Assembly: GCA_027924585.1 (NCBI GenBank)
Contig: BSBM01000711.1
Coordinates: forward strand, 6,893,001-6,957,000
From: Larix kaempferi
Lineage: Eukaryota; Streptophyta; Pinopsida; Pinales; Pinaceae
DNA: 64,000 nt
Direction: 5' to 3'
Shown here piece after piece: positions 21,596 to 32,682 of this stretch (position 1 is its first letter; each line of letters opens with the position of its first letter). Both the position numbers and the translations under genes were made by a program. The notes below the pieces were generated by a model. The model saw only the letters and a program-made list of their open reading frames with translations. It was not told the origin of the DNA and did not search any database.

Positions 21596-23837
21596 AAGCA
21601 GGTGCTTTCCCAGTAGCTTTCCTTATCCATATTGTTTCGAAAGGAGTCTGTTTAGGGTTAAAGTATCAAGAAGTTGAAGCTTCTTCTCCTCTATCTCTTC
21701 CTGTGGTAGCGCCACTTCTGGTCACTACATTGATACTTGGATCTGCAGGTCTCTTCTCTGCTGCGATCAACTGAATGTTTAGGTTCGGTGCATCTTGTTG
21801 CTTTCGTTTCTGCATTTCTGCCTCTAACACTGGGCAGTCTTCAATAACATGATCGAATTATTTATAATAACTACACGCGGTGCATGGATTGGTACAATCT
21901 CTAGACACATGAACAGGATTACCACAGTTATAACAAATTACTTGTCCTCGGCCTCTACCTTGTGCTAGGTCGTTATTCCTTCCTCTCCCACGGTATCCTT
22001 CACGGCCTCTGTATGCTCCTTGATCTTGTTGTGCATTATCTTGTTTCTGCGGAATCTATTCTTGGACTCTGTACACTCCTCCATACATATGCTCGATATC
22101 TTTCTTCCTTTCCAACATAAGCTCATATGCGCGGCAGTTAGACTCATCCTGGCCGACTGATTTATAGAAATTGCAGTACAAGTTTTTAGGTGTTCTTACA
22201 TATTTCTGAATTAAGTAGCAGTCCTTTGGTCGGTGTCCTCTAGTTCTGCAAATTTCACACCATGGTCCTTGGTTCGGATTTAATGGGTTTGGTCCATCCA
22301 TGTTAACAAAATCTTGGAATAAAGGACAATAATCCTTAGTGTGTCCTTCTCCCTTACATCCTGTACACCAGACTTCTTGTCTCTCTTGCTTTACCTTTTT
22401 GATATCTTGTAGTTGTAATGTTAGGGTAGCTAACTGGTTTTGAATCTAAGACATACTAGTGCTAGTTTCTCTGATTGGTGAAGCTTCCAACTTCATCGCA
22501 ATCTCCAAGGCTTCTGCTTGTGAAGCCACTTTCTGCTGCATCAATGGCTGTCTCATATGGGGCAACAATGTAGCTATAAACCATTCCTTGTGTTGTTGCG
22601 GTGCTATAACGAAGCTTACTTGATCCAATAGTGTCTTAAATTTCTGATCAAACTCCCAGACCATCTCATTGGGTTTCTGTTTGATCTCTTTCAACTCTGT
22701 TATACACTGCGACAATGATTTTGGATTCTTAAATTCTGCTACTAGCACAGCCTTGATTGCTATTAGGGTTCTATTCTGTCCCTGTGAATATTTCATGAAC
22801 CAATGCAAGGCCCTATCTCTAAGGGTGGTGACGAGTTGTGCTTGCTTCACAACATCATCCTGAACTTGTTTAACATTCCATATGGCTTCACAAAGAAACC
22901 AATGCTGATCAAGGTCTTCTAGACCCGTTCCTTTGAATATCGGCAGCTTGATATCTTCAGTCGTGCTTCTTCTAGGTGGTGGAGGGTTCTGCGCAGGTGC
23001 TGAATGATAAAAATAAACGTAGTACTACGCGGAAGAATGTTCTGAGGTCTAGGGATATTCATAGCTGGGGGGTTCTGAACTAGTGGATTTTGTGCGATGG
23101 GAGGTGTAGTGTTCGCATCGGGTGGATTTTGCGAAGTAATAGGTTAATAGGTGGAAGAAAGAGGTGCGTCTTGGCTACCAAGTTCTGTTTGTGAATCAAT
23201 ATCTATGCGGAGTCCATGCCCACTGGAATTATTCTTAGATGTATATTTATATATTTTCCCACTTCTCAAATTATGTGTCTCTTCGTCAGACTCACTAAAA
23301 ATGCTATTGACCATTACAGACTGAAAAATATCACTACATTCTAAAAACGCCTTTCTCGGCTAAAAGCATTTTAATGTATAAACTCAAATTGTTGAGGTAC
23401 TTACCTCTGATTCCTTTGAAAAACTCTCTTTCAGCTGTGCTATAGGACTTTAGCATGTCCACAACGAACTGTGTCATGAAGCTCTGTAGTGTGTGGTCAA
23501 CCCAACAGTCAACTGCTCGCGTGAATGGACTATTTGGTGCTTTGAGCTGTTCAATGAGCTCTAGTGTCCACTCCTTTGGTACGTTGCGCGGGGTGCAGTT
23601 TCGGCACTCTGTGAGCCTTGACAACCACTCGTGTAGTTCGTTTCCAAAAGACGCCCAGAAAACTTCATACACGTCTTTCTACAAGTATTTGTTCAACCAC
23701 TAGATGTCAGAGAGATGTGGATGTCTGTTCTCTTTTCTGGCGAAGTCTCTCTCTGTCTTGTCACACCAAGCACAGATTTCTTTCTTGTTTGGGTACCAAC
23801 AGTTAATACCCAACTCAACTTCTTCTGCGTCGCACAT
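21596..23837 (-). pseudogene. Element A gag
   Basis: The probable start is the ATG at 23837 (MCDAEEVELGIN), about 30 bases after the PBS. The N-terminal part has two TAG stops (near 23700 and 23679), then MKQ..LVTTLRDRALHWFMKY begins the capsid-like section at 22850, with KEWFIATLLPHMRQPLMQ. The nucleocapsid section (about 22390-21830) carries CTGCKGEGHTKDYC, CEICRTRGHRPKDC, a decayed third knuckle, CYNCGNPVHVSRDC and a fifth C2HC-like motif. An Arg/Gly-rich segment (RGREGYRGRGR) lies between knuckles three and four. Frames shift several times. Layout matches B's gag. Confidence 0.88.
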
Positions 23838-23865
23838 GATGACTTCAACTCATCATGGATTCTTA

Positions 23866-23882
23866 GCATGGCAACAGAACCA
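23866..23882 (-). promoter_or_regulatory. Element A primer-binding site
   Basis: The minus strand reads TGGTTCTGTTGCCATGC two bases inside the 5' LTR. It is shared with B, including the two-base AA spacer. Confidence 0.65.
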
Positions 23883-23884
23883 TT

Positions 23885-25448
23885 TGTTGGCTTAAATATT
23901 GTCTTAGAGGTTTCCAATGTAGACCTAGGTTCTTCGCGGTTTCAATGAACCAACAAAACCCCTTCTCACTGGCCCTTTCGGCAACATCCTGTGAATAGGC
24001 TGAGGTCTCACCCGAGGCGAAGCGATGGGGTGCTACGGAATCAAGTTTCCAAAGTGAAGTGATGAGTTGTTTAATCAGGATGACTGTGCAACGTGCTACG
24101 GGCTCGTGCTGCAGGCTGAAGGCTACACGGCGATGCGCCACGGTCAACCGACGCATCCAGGAACTACGCGGTTCGGGCAGAATTCACTTGACAGGACAGC
24201 GCAATTGACTTATACGCTTCCTCTTCAGACTTAACCGATATTAATGAATTTACTTAGCATTTATTCATTCCTCTACTACCTTAGATTATTTATCCTTGTA
24301 ACTGATGTAAGCAGACGAGACAAACAGTACTGTGCACTTTCGGTGCTGCGCTCTGGGGAGTTACACAACCCGCTTATATATACACATGTGAATTATTCAA
24401 TAAAATGATACTTTCACAAACTTAGAATACTGCGCATTCAACATTCACCCATTCATGTAATACTTAACATATTATTCCCATCTTTCTCCTATGACGAATA
24501 CACATAAAAGCATTAACATAACAACTGATAAATGAGAACTCAGGCATTCATTTGTAAGCAAACAGACAAGTGCAAAACACAAACAATCATGCTACATAGG
24601 ATTTAACATGGTTCACCCCAGGAGAGAGGTTACGTCCACAGGAACTATTGTTGTATTAGTCTTTGGGAAGGGTACAACAGTTCTTTGTCTACACACTCAG
24701 TTGCAGACTCTCTTCTCTCTCAATAGGCCTCTATGCACACAACTTGCAGAGCCTTTACAAAATTGTCTCTTATGGAACATTTCTCAATAGAAATGAACAA
24801 TAGAGAATCAACAACAACCCAAGACGAGAGATCAACCCTTTCCCATACAAAATATGCCTTATTTATAGATCATGCCCGTAGGTCATGTCTTTACAATCCG
24901 CAGGCAAAAACCCTTAGGTTTACAAAACTGTCACGGTTTCCAGGTAAACGGACTTGCAGGATTCAGGTAGCGACTCTTCCATCTTGGATGTCGTCCATGC
25001 ATGCTTCATGTCATCATTAGCCTCTCTGTTGCACACATTCCAACATGTCGCTTTCACCAAGCCATTCTTCCTCTAATGGTCTTGTGCGACTAGTTCAGGT
25101 AGTGGTTCTTTCGCATGTGCGACTAGTCACTTTCCTTCTACATTGCTCCTACCTGCCGCTTGGTACTTATGGAGCATCTTTACCAAAAATAGACCACTGA
25201 TGGTCTAACTGGAATACATGTCGTCTTCCATCCAACACTCTACTTTGCCGGATCTCCGTAGACTGGACACATCGCAGCGTTGTACTCCTCGCAGCACTGA
25301 ATCTCGCAACTCTTCCGATGCTATGTTTCTCTCATCTTCGCAGCATCCCCAAAACTTTGTCCAAAAAGCCTTTAGCCGAACTGCACTTAGCTCCACAGTT
25401 CCAAAATTTGACTTACACAAAAATGCCCCACTTGGGCCAAGCCCAACA
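23885..25448 (-). repeat. Element A 5' LTR (1564 bp)
   Basis: Pairs with 911-2465. Its outer side is the TACAT duplication at 25449-25453, and the inner side is the PBS. It has the TATAAATAAGG box on the minus strand at 24857-24867. Confidence 0.95.
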
Positions 25449-25453
25449 TACAT

Positions 25454-26610
25454 GATTGAATTCTCGTATTAAAACACCAAGAATGCATCCATTCCTTTAA
25501 GGTGTAATCAATGTCAGCAACCATGACACAAAACAACACCAAGAATGCATCCATTCCTTTCAAGTGTGTGTGCCATGTCAGTTGGACTTGTAGCTTAATT
25601 ATATTTTCAAATTAATACAATTTTATGAATAGTATTCCCTATAAGAATTCTTTTCAATATTAAATCGAGGTTAGGGTAAAGATATGTCCCTTCTTCCTCA
25701 AGGCTTGTGCAAATTTTTAATTTCTTTATTTGTTCCACTTTCTTCAATCAGACATGATGAAGAACCTCTGGGATGACTCCAAAGAAATCTAATATCTCAA
25801 TCTCTTTCTCTGAATTCAAAGTTTTTATTTTTGCAATTTCATTCTCACTTACAAATAATAGCATTAGATACATACAAATAAATCACATCATATAATTTTA
25901 GTTAACTACCAGTAACAAGTTATAACCAATTAACAACTTTACTAGATAATAATAGCTAACATTGTAATCAACTAACAACCTATCTCAGTTAGCAACATAT
26001 TCTTAGTTTTAACTTTTCATAAGTTGGCGTAGGTGTAAAAATATTGACAATTCATTTATAGCTCACACAACTTGGTGAACAAGAATTCAAGCATTCCGAC
26101 CTGCACTAAAACATGTGAGTGAACCATTCTTATTAGGAAAACCTTCAACAGAATTCAAAAACGTATTGTTGTTTCATAATCTCTTGCATATTTAATATTG
26201 CATTCAAATATATAATTATGCAATCACACTAATTTCCATTAAATAATAGCATTCCACTATTTGACCAACATAAACCATTCTTACATAGATGGACTTAGGC
26301 ATAGGCCCATCCAAAAAAAATTAACTAGCTATCCAATATGGTCATCTACCATTGGACTTAACATAAACCAAGCATAAGCTTGAATTAGTCACCAAGGATT
26401 CCAACTTAAGCCAAACACAAGTCACATACTATCATCAAAGACTAAGACACAGGCCGCACACAAGCCTCAAATAGCCACCAAAGACTCAACATGATAATAA
26501 CACTTTTTCAAGTAGACATACACCATTCTACATTTAACATACTATTCGATAATCCATAAATAGGAAAATCGTAAATTTTAGCTAGAGATACCACTCTAAA
26601 CGCATATACT
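25454..26610. other. Right flank of A, no gene recognised
   Basis: AT-rich sequence with no coding resemblance that I can identify. It includes a 26-base segment (AACACCAAGAATGCATCC...) duplicated 62 bases apart at 25473 and 25535. The stretch continues the DNA interrupted at 905. Confidence 0.5.
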
Positions 26611-26773
26611 TGTTGATGTATATGTAACTTCGGAATGTATTTCATATATGTATTCCTATAGAGATTTTATTATTGCTCTATATGGAAGTGTTTGTATTCC
26701 TATAGAGATGTTATTATTTCTCTATATGGAAGTGTCGTCATTTATATTGTAAGTGTCGTAACTTATACTTGAT

Positions 26774-26902
26774 GGGTTATTAAACCACCTTGTTGGGGTC
26801 GGCCCTGTATAAGTCATGTGGGTAAAAGGGTTATTAGACCACCCTATTGGGGGTCGGCCATGTGGGTCGAAGGGTTATTAGACCACCCTATTGGGGGTCG
26901 GC
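26774..26902 (+). promoter_or_regulatory. Three ~45-54-bp U3 repeats upstream of the J TATA box
   Basis: Units begin GGGTTATTA at 26774, 26828 and 26872. Each carries GACCACCCTATTGGGGGTCGG, an imperfect palindrome. TATAAATA follows at 26975-26982. Confidence 0.7.
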
Positions 26903-26974
26903 TTAGTCAGCATTATGTTATGTGGTTAGGTTAAGGTCGACCTAGTAAAGGTTGTTAGGCAAGTCAAGTCAACT

Positions 26975-26982
26975 ATAAATAG
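26975..26982 (+). promoter_or_regulatory. TATA box of copia J LTR
   Basis: TATAAATA followed by GAGTGCGGGAGGCACTC, which is an inverted repeat placed where the transcript start is expected. Confidence 0.7.
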
Positions 26983-27296
26983 AGTGCGGGAGGCACTCTA
27001 TTTGATCATTCACTTCTCACTCATGCAATCATGAGAGAGTGGCACACTAGTGGAGGAGCAGAAGCTGCTGCTAGGAGAATACTATCTCTTATGCTTGGGT
27101 TGTATCATTGCTCTATCTATCTCTGAGGAAGTTATTAGGGTTTTTCACCTCTATGGTTTTCCCCAAGTAAACTCTGTGTGTCTCTTGTGTGCTTTCATTA
27201 TTGTGTCCATGGTTGATATGCTGTAGTTATGCTGTACATGTTGTTCTCTCAGTTAAGATCCTATATCAGATTGAAGTAAATTCTAAAAAACTAACA

Positions 27297-27308
27297 TGGA
27301 ATTAGAGC
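27297..27308 (+). promoter_or_regulatory. Copia J primer-binding site (tRNA-iMet type)
   Basis: TGGAATTAGAGC, matching the canonical TGGTATCAGAGC at 10 of 12 positions directly after the LTR. Confidence 0.7.
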
Positions 27309-28609
27309 TACCTGAGAAGAAGACATTGTGCACTCGCAAAGCTAGGGCTTGATATAGCGAAAACCAGTCATCGTAGCACTTTCACTATAAATAAATTTCG
27401 GAAAGGTTTCAAGATCTGAAAATCGTATAGGGCAAAGCTAAGATCCCCATGTACCTTGTGTCCAAAGGCCAACCTCTAATTCGTTTTACTTTGTGATTTA
27501 TGATCTGTACAATATAGGGTTTCTGCCTCTTCCAGATCTCAGTCATAAATAGGTGACCTTGGAAAAAAGGTCATAAATTGGGCTAGGAAGCTCCAAATGA
27601 AATTTAGTAAAACGTGGCAGGTAGGGAACAGACTGTACTTTCATAGGTATGATTTTCAAAGGCCGAAGTTGAACCAGTGACATGTGGCATGCCGTACAAG
27701 TTCGCTCTTCTATTTTATCCCATAAACAGGTCATGTTGCGACACTTGGCATAACTCTCTCTTAGGCTATCACAGAAAAATGTTTCAGACTCTCTGGATCG
27801 AAAAGGTCGGAGTTACACCAGAAACAATCAAGTACATATTTCTGTCAAAACATAATTATTTTTTAGCACCTTCATTAATGGCTTCCGAAATTTAGGGTTT
27901 CAGAGAAAGTTGGAATTTTTGTAATCGGAGACCACGGCTGGATGCTACTCATAAAAATCAAAATTTAGAGACCAAGATCAGATTTTTTGGTTGGGCAGAA
28001 GGTCGAGCTTGACCAAACCCCAGTTCGGGACCTTCATCCATTGTCATGGATCACATAGAAGATCTACTTATGAGGTATGTATAACTTGGTTCTATAATGG
28101 TTAACTTATGAGACATACAGGTTACTAGCACAAGTCATTGAAGAGAACAAGAAGACATCATGTGGGTATGTTAGACATAGCTAGCTAACATGCTAATCCA
28201 AGTATGTTTTTCCTATATCAAGTTAGAATCCTACCTTGTATTAGGATCTCTTATATAAGTATACTTGGCATGATTGATTATGATTATTCATGAAGTTATA
28301 GGTTGAAGTAATCATGGGTTTAGGCATATTATGCTTCTTACTTTGATTGATGATATGACTAACCAGAAAAGTCCTATGGTCAAATAGGAATATGGATGAG
28401 TAAAAGAATTGTGATATATTATTTGTGTGTAAAATGATCATGACTATACATGTTTAAGATTATTTTGTTTTGATAGTATTAAGATTATACTAATGAATGT
28501 ATGATTATGTATGAGACCTCGAGGATAACACAATGATGATACTAATAAGCATGCATAGTGATTAAGGATGGATATAAGTTCAAGGATAGGTAATCCAGGA
28601 AGCAAAAAT

Positions 28610-28725
28610 CAAGAGGGAGCACACTTCAGTAGTTTCTGCAAGGATGTAGATATTCGGAGGGAGTTGACCACTTCTCACAATCCACATCAGAATGGAGTTG
28701 TAGAAAGGAAGCAAAGACTGAGAGG
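28610..28725 (+). pseudogene. Copia integrase fragment
   Basis: The translation contains HFSSFCKDVDIRRELTTSH, NPHQNGVVERKQR, which is the copia integrase block around the catalytic Glu. Only about 40 residues remain, and no other pol part is adjacent. Confidence 0.8.
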
Positions 28726-28730
28726 GAGTC

Positions 28731-28961
28731 AACCCAACAAACAAACAAAGATAAGTATTATCATTCCTTGTATATTTGATTGTTTAAATAATACTGTTCA
28801 ATAATGCATATACTGACGTTCCTAGAATTAGGTTGTGTATTATGCATATTAGAATAGTTGCATTGATGAACAATATACTACTAATATACATGGGTAAGTG
28901 TCATATGGCATTGTACAACATTCCATTGCTACTTATCTAGAATGAAACCTCTTTGCTAACA
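28731..28961. other. Spacer between J and F
   Basis: About 230 bp, AT-rich, with no recognised feature. Confidence 0.5.
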
Positions 28962-29363
28962 TGTTGAGAGTTGTGCACTGTGAAGAACCTGCAATAATTA
29001 ATTAATGCAAATACACGAGATATCAGAAATAACAGAACATAATCACTTTTATATTGATCATAAGCCACTTTGAGGGGGCAACCTCCTTTGAGCAAGCTCA
29101 ATACAATTAACTTCATGGTGCCTTCAATGACCTCAACACACACTTATATACTAAGTCTATGCCCAATACTATGATTCAAAACCATGGGACATAGAATACT
29201 ACAGGACGACTTACAAAGCATATGCGTCCAATACTATGGCTCAATACCATGGGCTAATATAAACTATGGATCAACAAATACTATGGGACGACTCACAAAG
29301 CATATGCGTCCAACAACAATATACTAACAAAGTAAAGAGAAGGGCTGACACGAGTTCCTAACA
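28962..29363 (-). repeat. Element F 3' LTR (~402 bp)
   Basis: On the minus strand it starts TGTTAGGAACTCG after a purine tract (29364-29380) and ends CTCTCAACA. A minus-strand TATATAAG lies near 29145. No partner LTR is in the window, so the outer end is inferred from the TG/CA form. Confidence 0.65.
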
Positions 29364-29389
29364 TCCCCTCTCCCTTAGAAAAAGCTTTG

Positions 29390-30040
29390 TCCTCTAAGCT
29401 TCAGTTGTGGAAATTGATGCAGAATCGGAAGGAGTGGTTCCCCTGTAGTATCCTCGGGCTACATTCCGGGCCACTGATGCCTTTGGAGTTTCAAGGAGGA
29501 TTGCTTGGAAGGTTGTCAACGAAGAAGAACCATATCAGCTACGTGAAAAGTGCACTCAGAACTGTGCTGGGCGGCTAGTTGTTTCAATCGAATACTGGCC
29601 ATGTGAAGATTGTCCTGCAGAATGAGAAGAATCTGATCACGGTTTTGAAGAACCGATTCAATTGCATGAACTGTGGAGCTACTAAGGGTGTATGGAAGAA
29701 GAACTGGCAGTGTCTGTCCATAGACTTCTTCATATGGTGTCCTTGTAGATGTGGTATTGGACCACCAGAGCGCTTCTAGGAAATCTAGAGAAATAGTTGG
29801 CCAAATCTGTGTAGGGATGGGAAAGGGTTCAAGCAGTCCCAAAAAGAGGGTCGTTTTTCCCTTGTTGATCTGGATCTGGAAAGTATCACAGTCAGTCACC
29901 ATCCGGTGAATTGTTATTTTCAGTCCCTACCAAAAGAAGTTACATGGTTCCCTGTCATACATTTTGAGGAACCCAGAGTGCCCTGCTGATGAAGAAGCAT
30001 GGAGTTCATAGAAGAGAGAGCCCTACTGAACAGATTGCAA
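29390..30040 (-). pseudogene. Element F integrase with core deletion
   Basis: Reading on the minus strand, the zinc domain remnant comes first (SAGHSGFLKMYDR, then CDTFQIQINKGK, with one ligand lost). Next is GLLEPFPIPTQIWPTISLDF with the first catalytic Asp. The sequence then jumps directly to EALWWSNTTSTRTPYEEVYG, which belongs downstream of the catalytic Glu. The second Asp and the Glu are therefore missing. The C-terminus has LKQLAAQHSSECTFHVADMV and dissolves into stops. Confidence 0.87.
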
Positions 30041-30580
30041 CTAATTTGGAACAAGCAAAGAAAGAGCTATAAGAGAAACTAGTTCATCAAATGTGCAAGA
30101 AGGAGCAACTGCAACCATATTTTCATTACCCTTTTGGTAAGTGATCGCATAGTCATAACCCATGAGTTGCATAACCCATTTTAGGTGTGCTGGGGAGGAG
30201 AACCGTTGCTCTAGAAAAATTTCCAGACTCTGGAGATCAGTCTTGATGCAAAAATAATTCCCCAATAGGGATGGTTTCCACTTTTGTACTGCATGCAAAA
30301 TAGCCAGCATGTCCTGCTGAGATGTAGATGTGGTGAAATGATTACCGAAAAGGTCTCTTGAAGGTGGAGAGCCCACTGGTGCAGCAAAGACACCTGCATA
30401 TCTATTCAAGGAAGTAGTGGAGGCCGTTGGTGGGTGCATCTGAATGGTATGGAGATGAGCGATGACACCATGTGAATTCCTCTTAAGGATCTTTTCCAGT
30501 CGATGTGAATTGATGATGTAGATAGACCCTGGTTGTAAGCCTGTAAATTTGTGTTGTGTCCCATTGACTGAAAACTGCAT
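30041..30580 (-). pseudogene. Element F RT stub joined to RNase H
   Basis: An open frame of 179 codons. It starts with the protease-RT linker (FSVNGTQHKFTGL), reaches the usual RT entry NRYAGVFAAPVGSPPSRD, and then skips the whole RT catalytic core to MLAILHAVQKWKPSLLGNYF, which is RNase H (IKTDLQSLEIFLEQ, YDYAITYQKGNENMVA). The YxDD box and palm domain are gone. The deletion leaves the frame open. Confidence 0.88.
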
Positions 30581-30900
30581 CCAAAGTTCAGCAAAATCCC
30601 ATAAGATGGGGCCAAGTGTGCGTAACCATTAAACGCCCAAAACCACATCACATCCGCCTAACGACAAGGCAAACATGTCAGAGCACAGGTTATAATCTTC
30701 CAGAGAGATACGCACATTGTGACACTTTCCATTGCAAGGTAAGGTGCCCCCATTAGTAACTATGACTTCAGAGTTGGAGCAAGGGTGGATAAAACAATCA
30801 GCCTATTTGGTGATCCGAGGGTTAATGAAGTTATGAGTGCTTCCAGAATCAATGAGTATTGTAAGAGGAAGCTTCTTGAAGTAACCCCTGACCCGCATTG
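30581..30900 (-). pseudogene. Element F aspartic protease
   Basis: Active site is canonical: ILIDSGSTHNFINPRI. The lower strand has GGCDVVLGV before a TAA where Gln is expected (VLGVQW). A TAG at 30803 likewise replaces Gln after PRITK. A one-base frameshift near 30895 separates it from gag. Confidence 0.88.
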
Positions 30901-31880
30901 TTTGGGGGTGGTGACACCGGATAAAGCATTGAGAGATATCTCTGGGTGGTCGTCCTGAGATGGGGGATCAATAGGCGGCTCATGAATGTTGATTTGATCA
31001 TCCATTGTATCTGAAGTTTCTGCACCAATTTTAGAGGCAGGTGGAGAATCCATATCCAAGAGATAGAGCTTTTGCTGAACACATTTATGTCCCTGAATGA
31101 ATTTCTCATCACAATTATAACAAAGCCCTTTTTCTCTACGTGCCTGCATCTCTGTTTCGGACAAATGCTTGATAGGATCTGGTTGAGGAGCTGGCGGGAT
31201 GGGAGGTCGTTGAGAACCCATATTTCTTAAGGGAATAGAGGTGGGTTTGGAGCATTGTTGAGTTGCGATCTTGTATTCTGCCAACTTAACCAACCCTAGG
31301 ACTTCCATCATTGTGTTAGGATAGAACATTTTGACCTCTGAGCGGATTTCATCCTTGAGGCCACTGATAAAACAACTCCTATAGAACTCATCAGACAATC
31401 CTTCTGTGTGATTGGCCAGTTTCTCAAATTCTGTCTGATACTCTCTCACTGTGCCAATTTGGTGAAGTTTAGTGAGTGCTCCTATGAAGTCATCAAAAGC
31501 ACTAGGACCAAATCGTGACAAAAGGAGTTGGCAAAAATCTATCCAGTTTGGCTCGGGATGAGCTTTGATGTACCAACAGTACCATTGAAGGGCTTCCTGT
31601 TCCAAATGAAAGGATGCAAGTGGAACTTTCTGGACATCAAAAGTATTATGCAGACTGAAATATTGTTCTACTTGGTATATCCATCCAGTCAGATCAGTAC
31701 CATGGAAGCGAGGAAAATCAAGCTTCGGCCCATGAAAATTGCTGGAAGAAGAGAACCCGGTGGCTGCAAAAGATTCTGGCTGTCGGGTATTGTTCATGGC
31801 TGAATGCTAAAGATGGAGCCTGAGAAATTTTTCATCTAGATCTTGGAGTTTGGTTTGGATGGCTGCAAGTGCTTCCTCCA
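30901..31880 (-). pseudogene. Element F gag
   Basis: The probable true start is the ATG near 31880 (MEEALAAIQTKLQDLDEKF). A TAG stop soon follows, before the open frame that starts at 31797. The retrotransposon Gag fold is clear: FPRFHGTDLTGWIYQVEQYF, EQEALQWYCWYIKA, FGPSAFDDFIGALTKLHQ, TVREYQTEFEKLANH. A single CCHC knuckle CYNCDEKFIQGHKC lies near 31110. Apart from the early stop the gag frame is intact for about 300 codons. Confidence 0.92.
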
Positions 31881-32280
31881 TGGTTTTTGCTCCTACGCAG
31901 GTGACAACCATAACCAGGAGTTTTTTTTTTTTTTGGGAATGGCTATAAAAACACAAACAAAAGCTTATTTACTAAAGAGAAATTTGGATTTGGGAAAAAC
32001 TCAGATGGTTAATAGGGGTTTGACTAAGTTTTTGTAATTTCCCTTCTTAGGAATGTTATTAAAGTTGCAATTTTTCACTTTTTTTCCCTAGTTTGACCTT
32101 TGACTAGTTTGGATCTCTAGGTCCCAAATTTGCCCCAAATGATCCCAAATATTCGGAGAAGGAATATGAATGATATTAGAACATAAATATGTGTTTCAGG
32201 GATGCCTTTGGACCTTTAAAATACTTCTGCAAATCCTCTTTCAATTCTGATCAATGTAGAACAACCACAACCGGATATGG

Positions 32281-32555
32281 ATTGAACACAAGAAGTGTTC
32301 TGGTAGGAGTACTAACAATTTATTGAAGGAGGAATTGAACACGAGAAGTGTTTTGGTAGGACTACTACCAATTTATTGAAGGAGGAATTGAACACGAGAA
32401 GTGTTTTGGTAGGAGTACTACCAATTTATTGAAGGAGGAATTGGACACGATAAGTGTTATGGTAGGAGCACTACCATTTGCATACAATGCCTTGTGAGGC
32501 AGTGAAACACGAGATGTGTTTAGGTAGGAGTACTACCTATTAATTGTAGGAGCAC
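32281..32555 (+). repeat. 53-bp tandem repeat, about five copies
   Basis: Units begin ATTGAACACrAGAAGTGTT at 32281, 32334, 32387 and 32440, with a degenerate copy near 32500. Each contains ACAC(N)AGTGT-like dyad symmetry and TGGTAGGAGTACTACC, an imperfect palindrome. Confidence 0.85.
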
Positions 32556-32682
32556 TACAATACCCTGTGAGGGTGTGTAAAGGTTGATTCCGGGATTCAG
32601 AGACTTAAAAGTCCCCTGGCCACTCCAGGAAACTCACAGGTGCTGAGGGAGTGTTGGGGTTGTCTATTGTAATCATAAGTTT

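Larger units (their letters stand above)
911..25448 (-). mobile_element. Ty3/gypsy LTR retrotransposon A (host of B and C)
   Basis: The boundaries rest on a long direct repeat at 911-2465 and 23885-25448 (LTRs beginning TGTTGG on the plus strand) and on the identical 5-bp target duplication TACAT at 906-910 and 25449-25453. Coding runs on the minus strand: gag, zinc knuckles, protease, a second Gag-like domain, RT, RNase H, integrase, then a long additional ORF. RT before integrase identifies Ty3/gypsy. Two later insertions, B (6613-14140) and C (17359-20907), account for about 11 kb; without them A would be about 13.5 kb. The length, and an extra ORF downstream of integrase, recall the Tat/Ogre-like non-chromodomain group; that placement is inference. 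All genes carry stops, so A is dead. Confidence 0.95.
26611..27296 (+). repeat. Copia J 5' LTR (~686 bp)
   Basis: Starts TGTTGATG, ends CTAACA, and is followed directly by TGGAATTAGAGC. It contains a 44-bp near-perfect tandem duplication at about 26651-26738, three U3 repeats and a TATAAATA box. No partner copy exists to confirm the ends. Confidence 0.7.
26611..28730 (+). mobile_element. Decayed Ty1/copia element J (one LTR, leader, integrase scrap)
   Basis: An LTR-like block (26611-27296) is followed by an initiator-Met-type PBS and a leader of about 750 bp. An ATG follows at 28046 (MDHIEDLLMRYV). After about 550 bp of unrecognised sequence there is a short copia integrase fragment at about 28610-28725. 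No second LTR is visible, so the element is truncated. Continuity between the leader and the integrase scrap is assumed, not shown. Confidence 0.7.
28962..31935 (-). mobile_element. Ty3/gypsy element F with internal deletions, 5' LTR missing
   Basis: Minus-strand order: gag, protease, RT stub, RNase H, integrase pieces, polypurine tract, 3' LTR. The 3' end is well defined (PPT AAGGGAGAGGGGA then TGTTAGGAACTCG on the minus strand). On the 5' side an A-rich leader ends near 31935 and no matching LTR occurs up to 33580. The gag and zinc knuckle type (CYNCDEKFIQGHKC) differ from A/B, so this is a separate gypsy lineage, chromovirus-like; that placement is inference. Large parts of RT and integrase are deleted. 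Confidence 0.85.
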
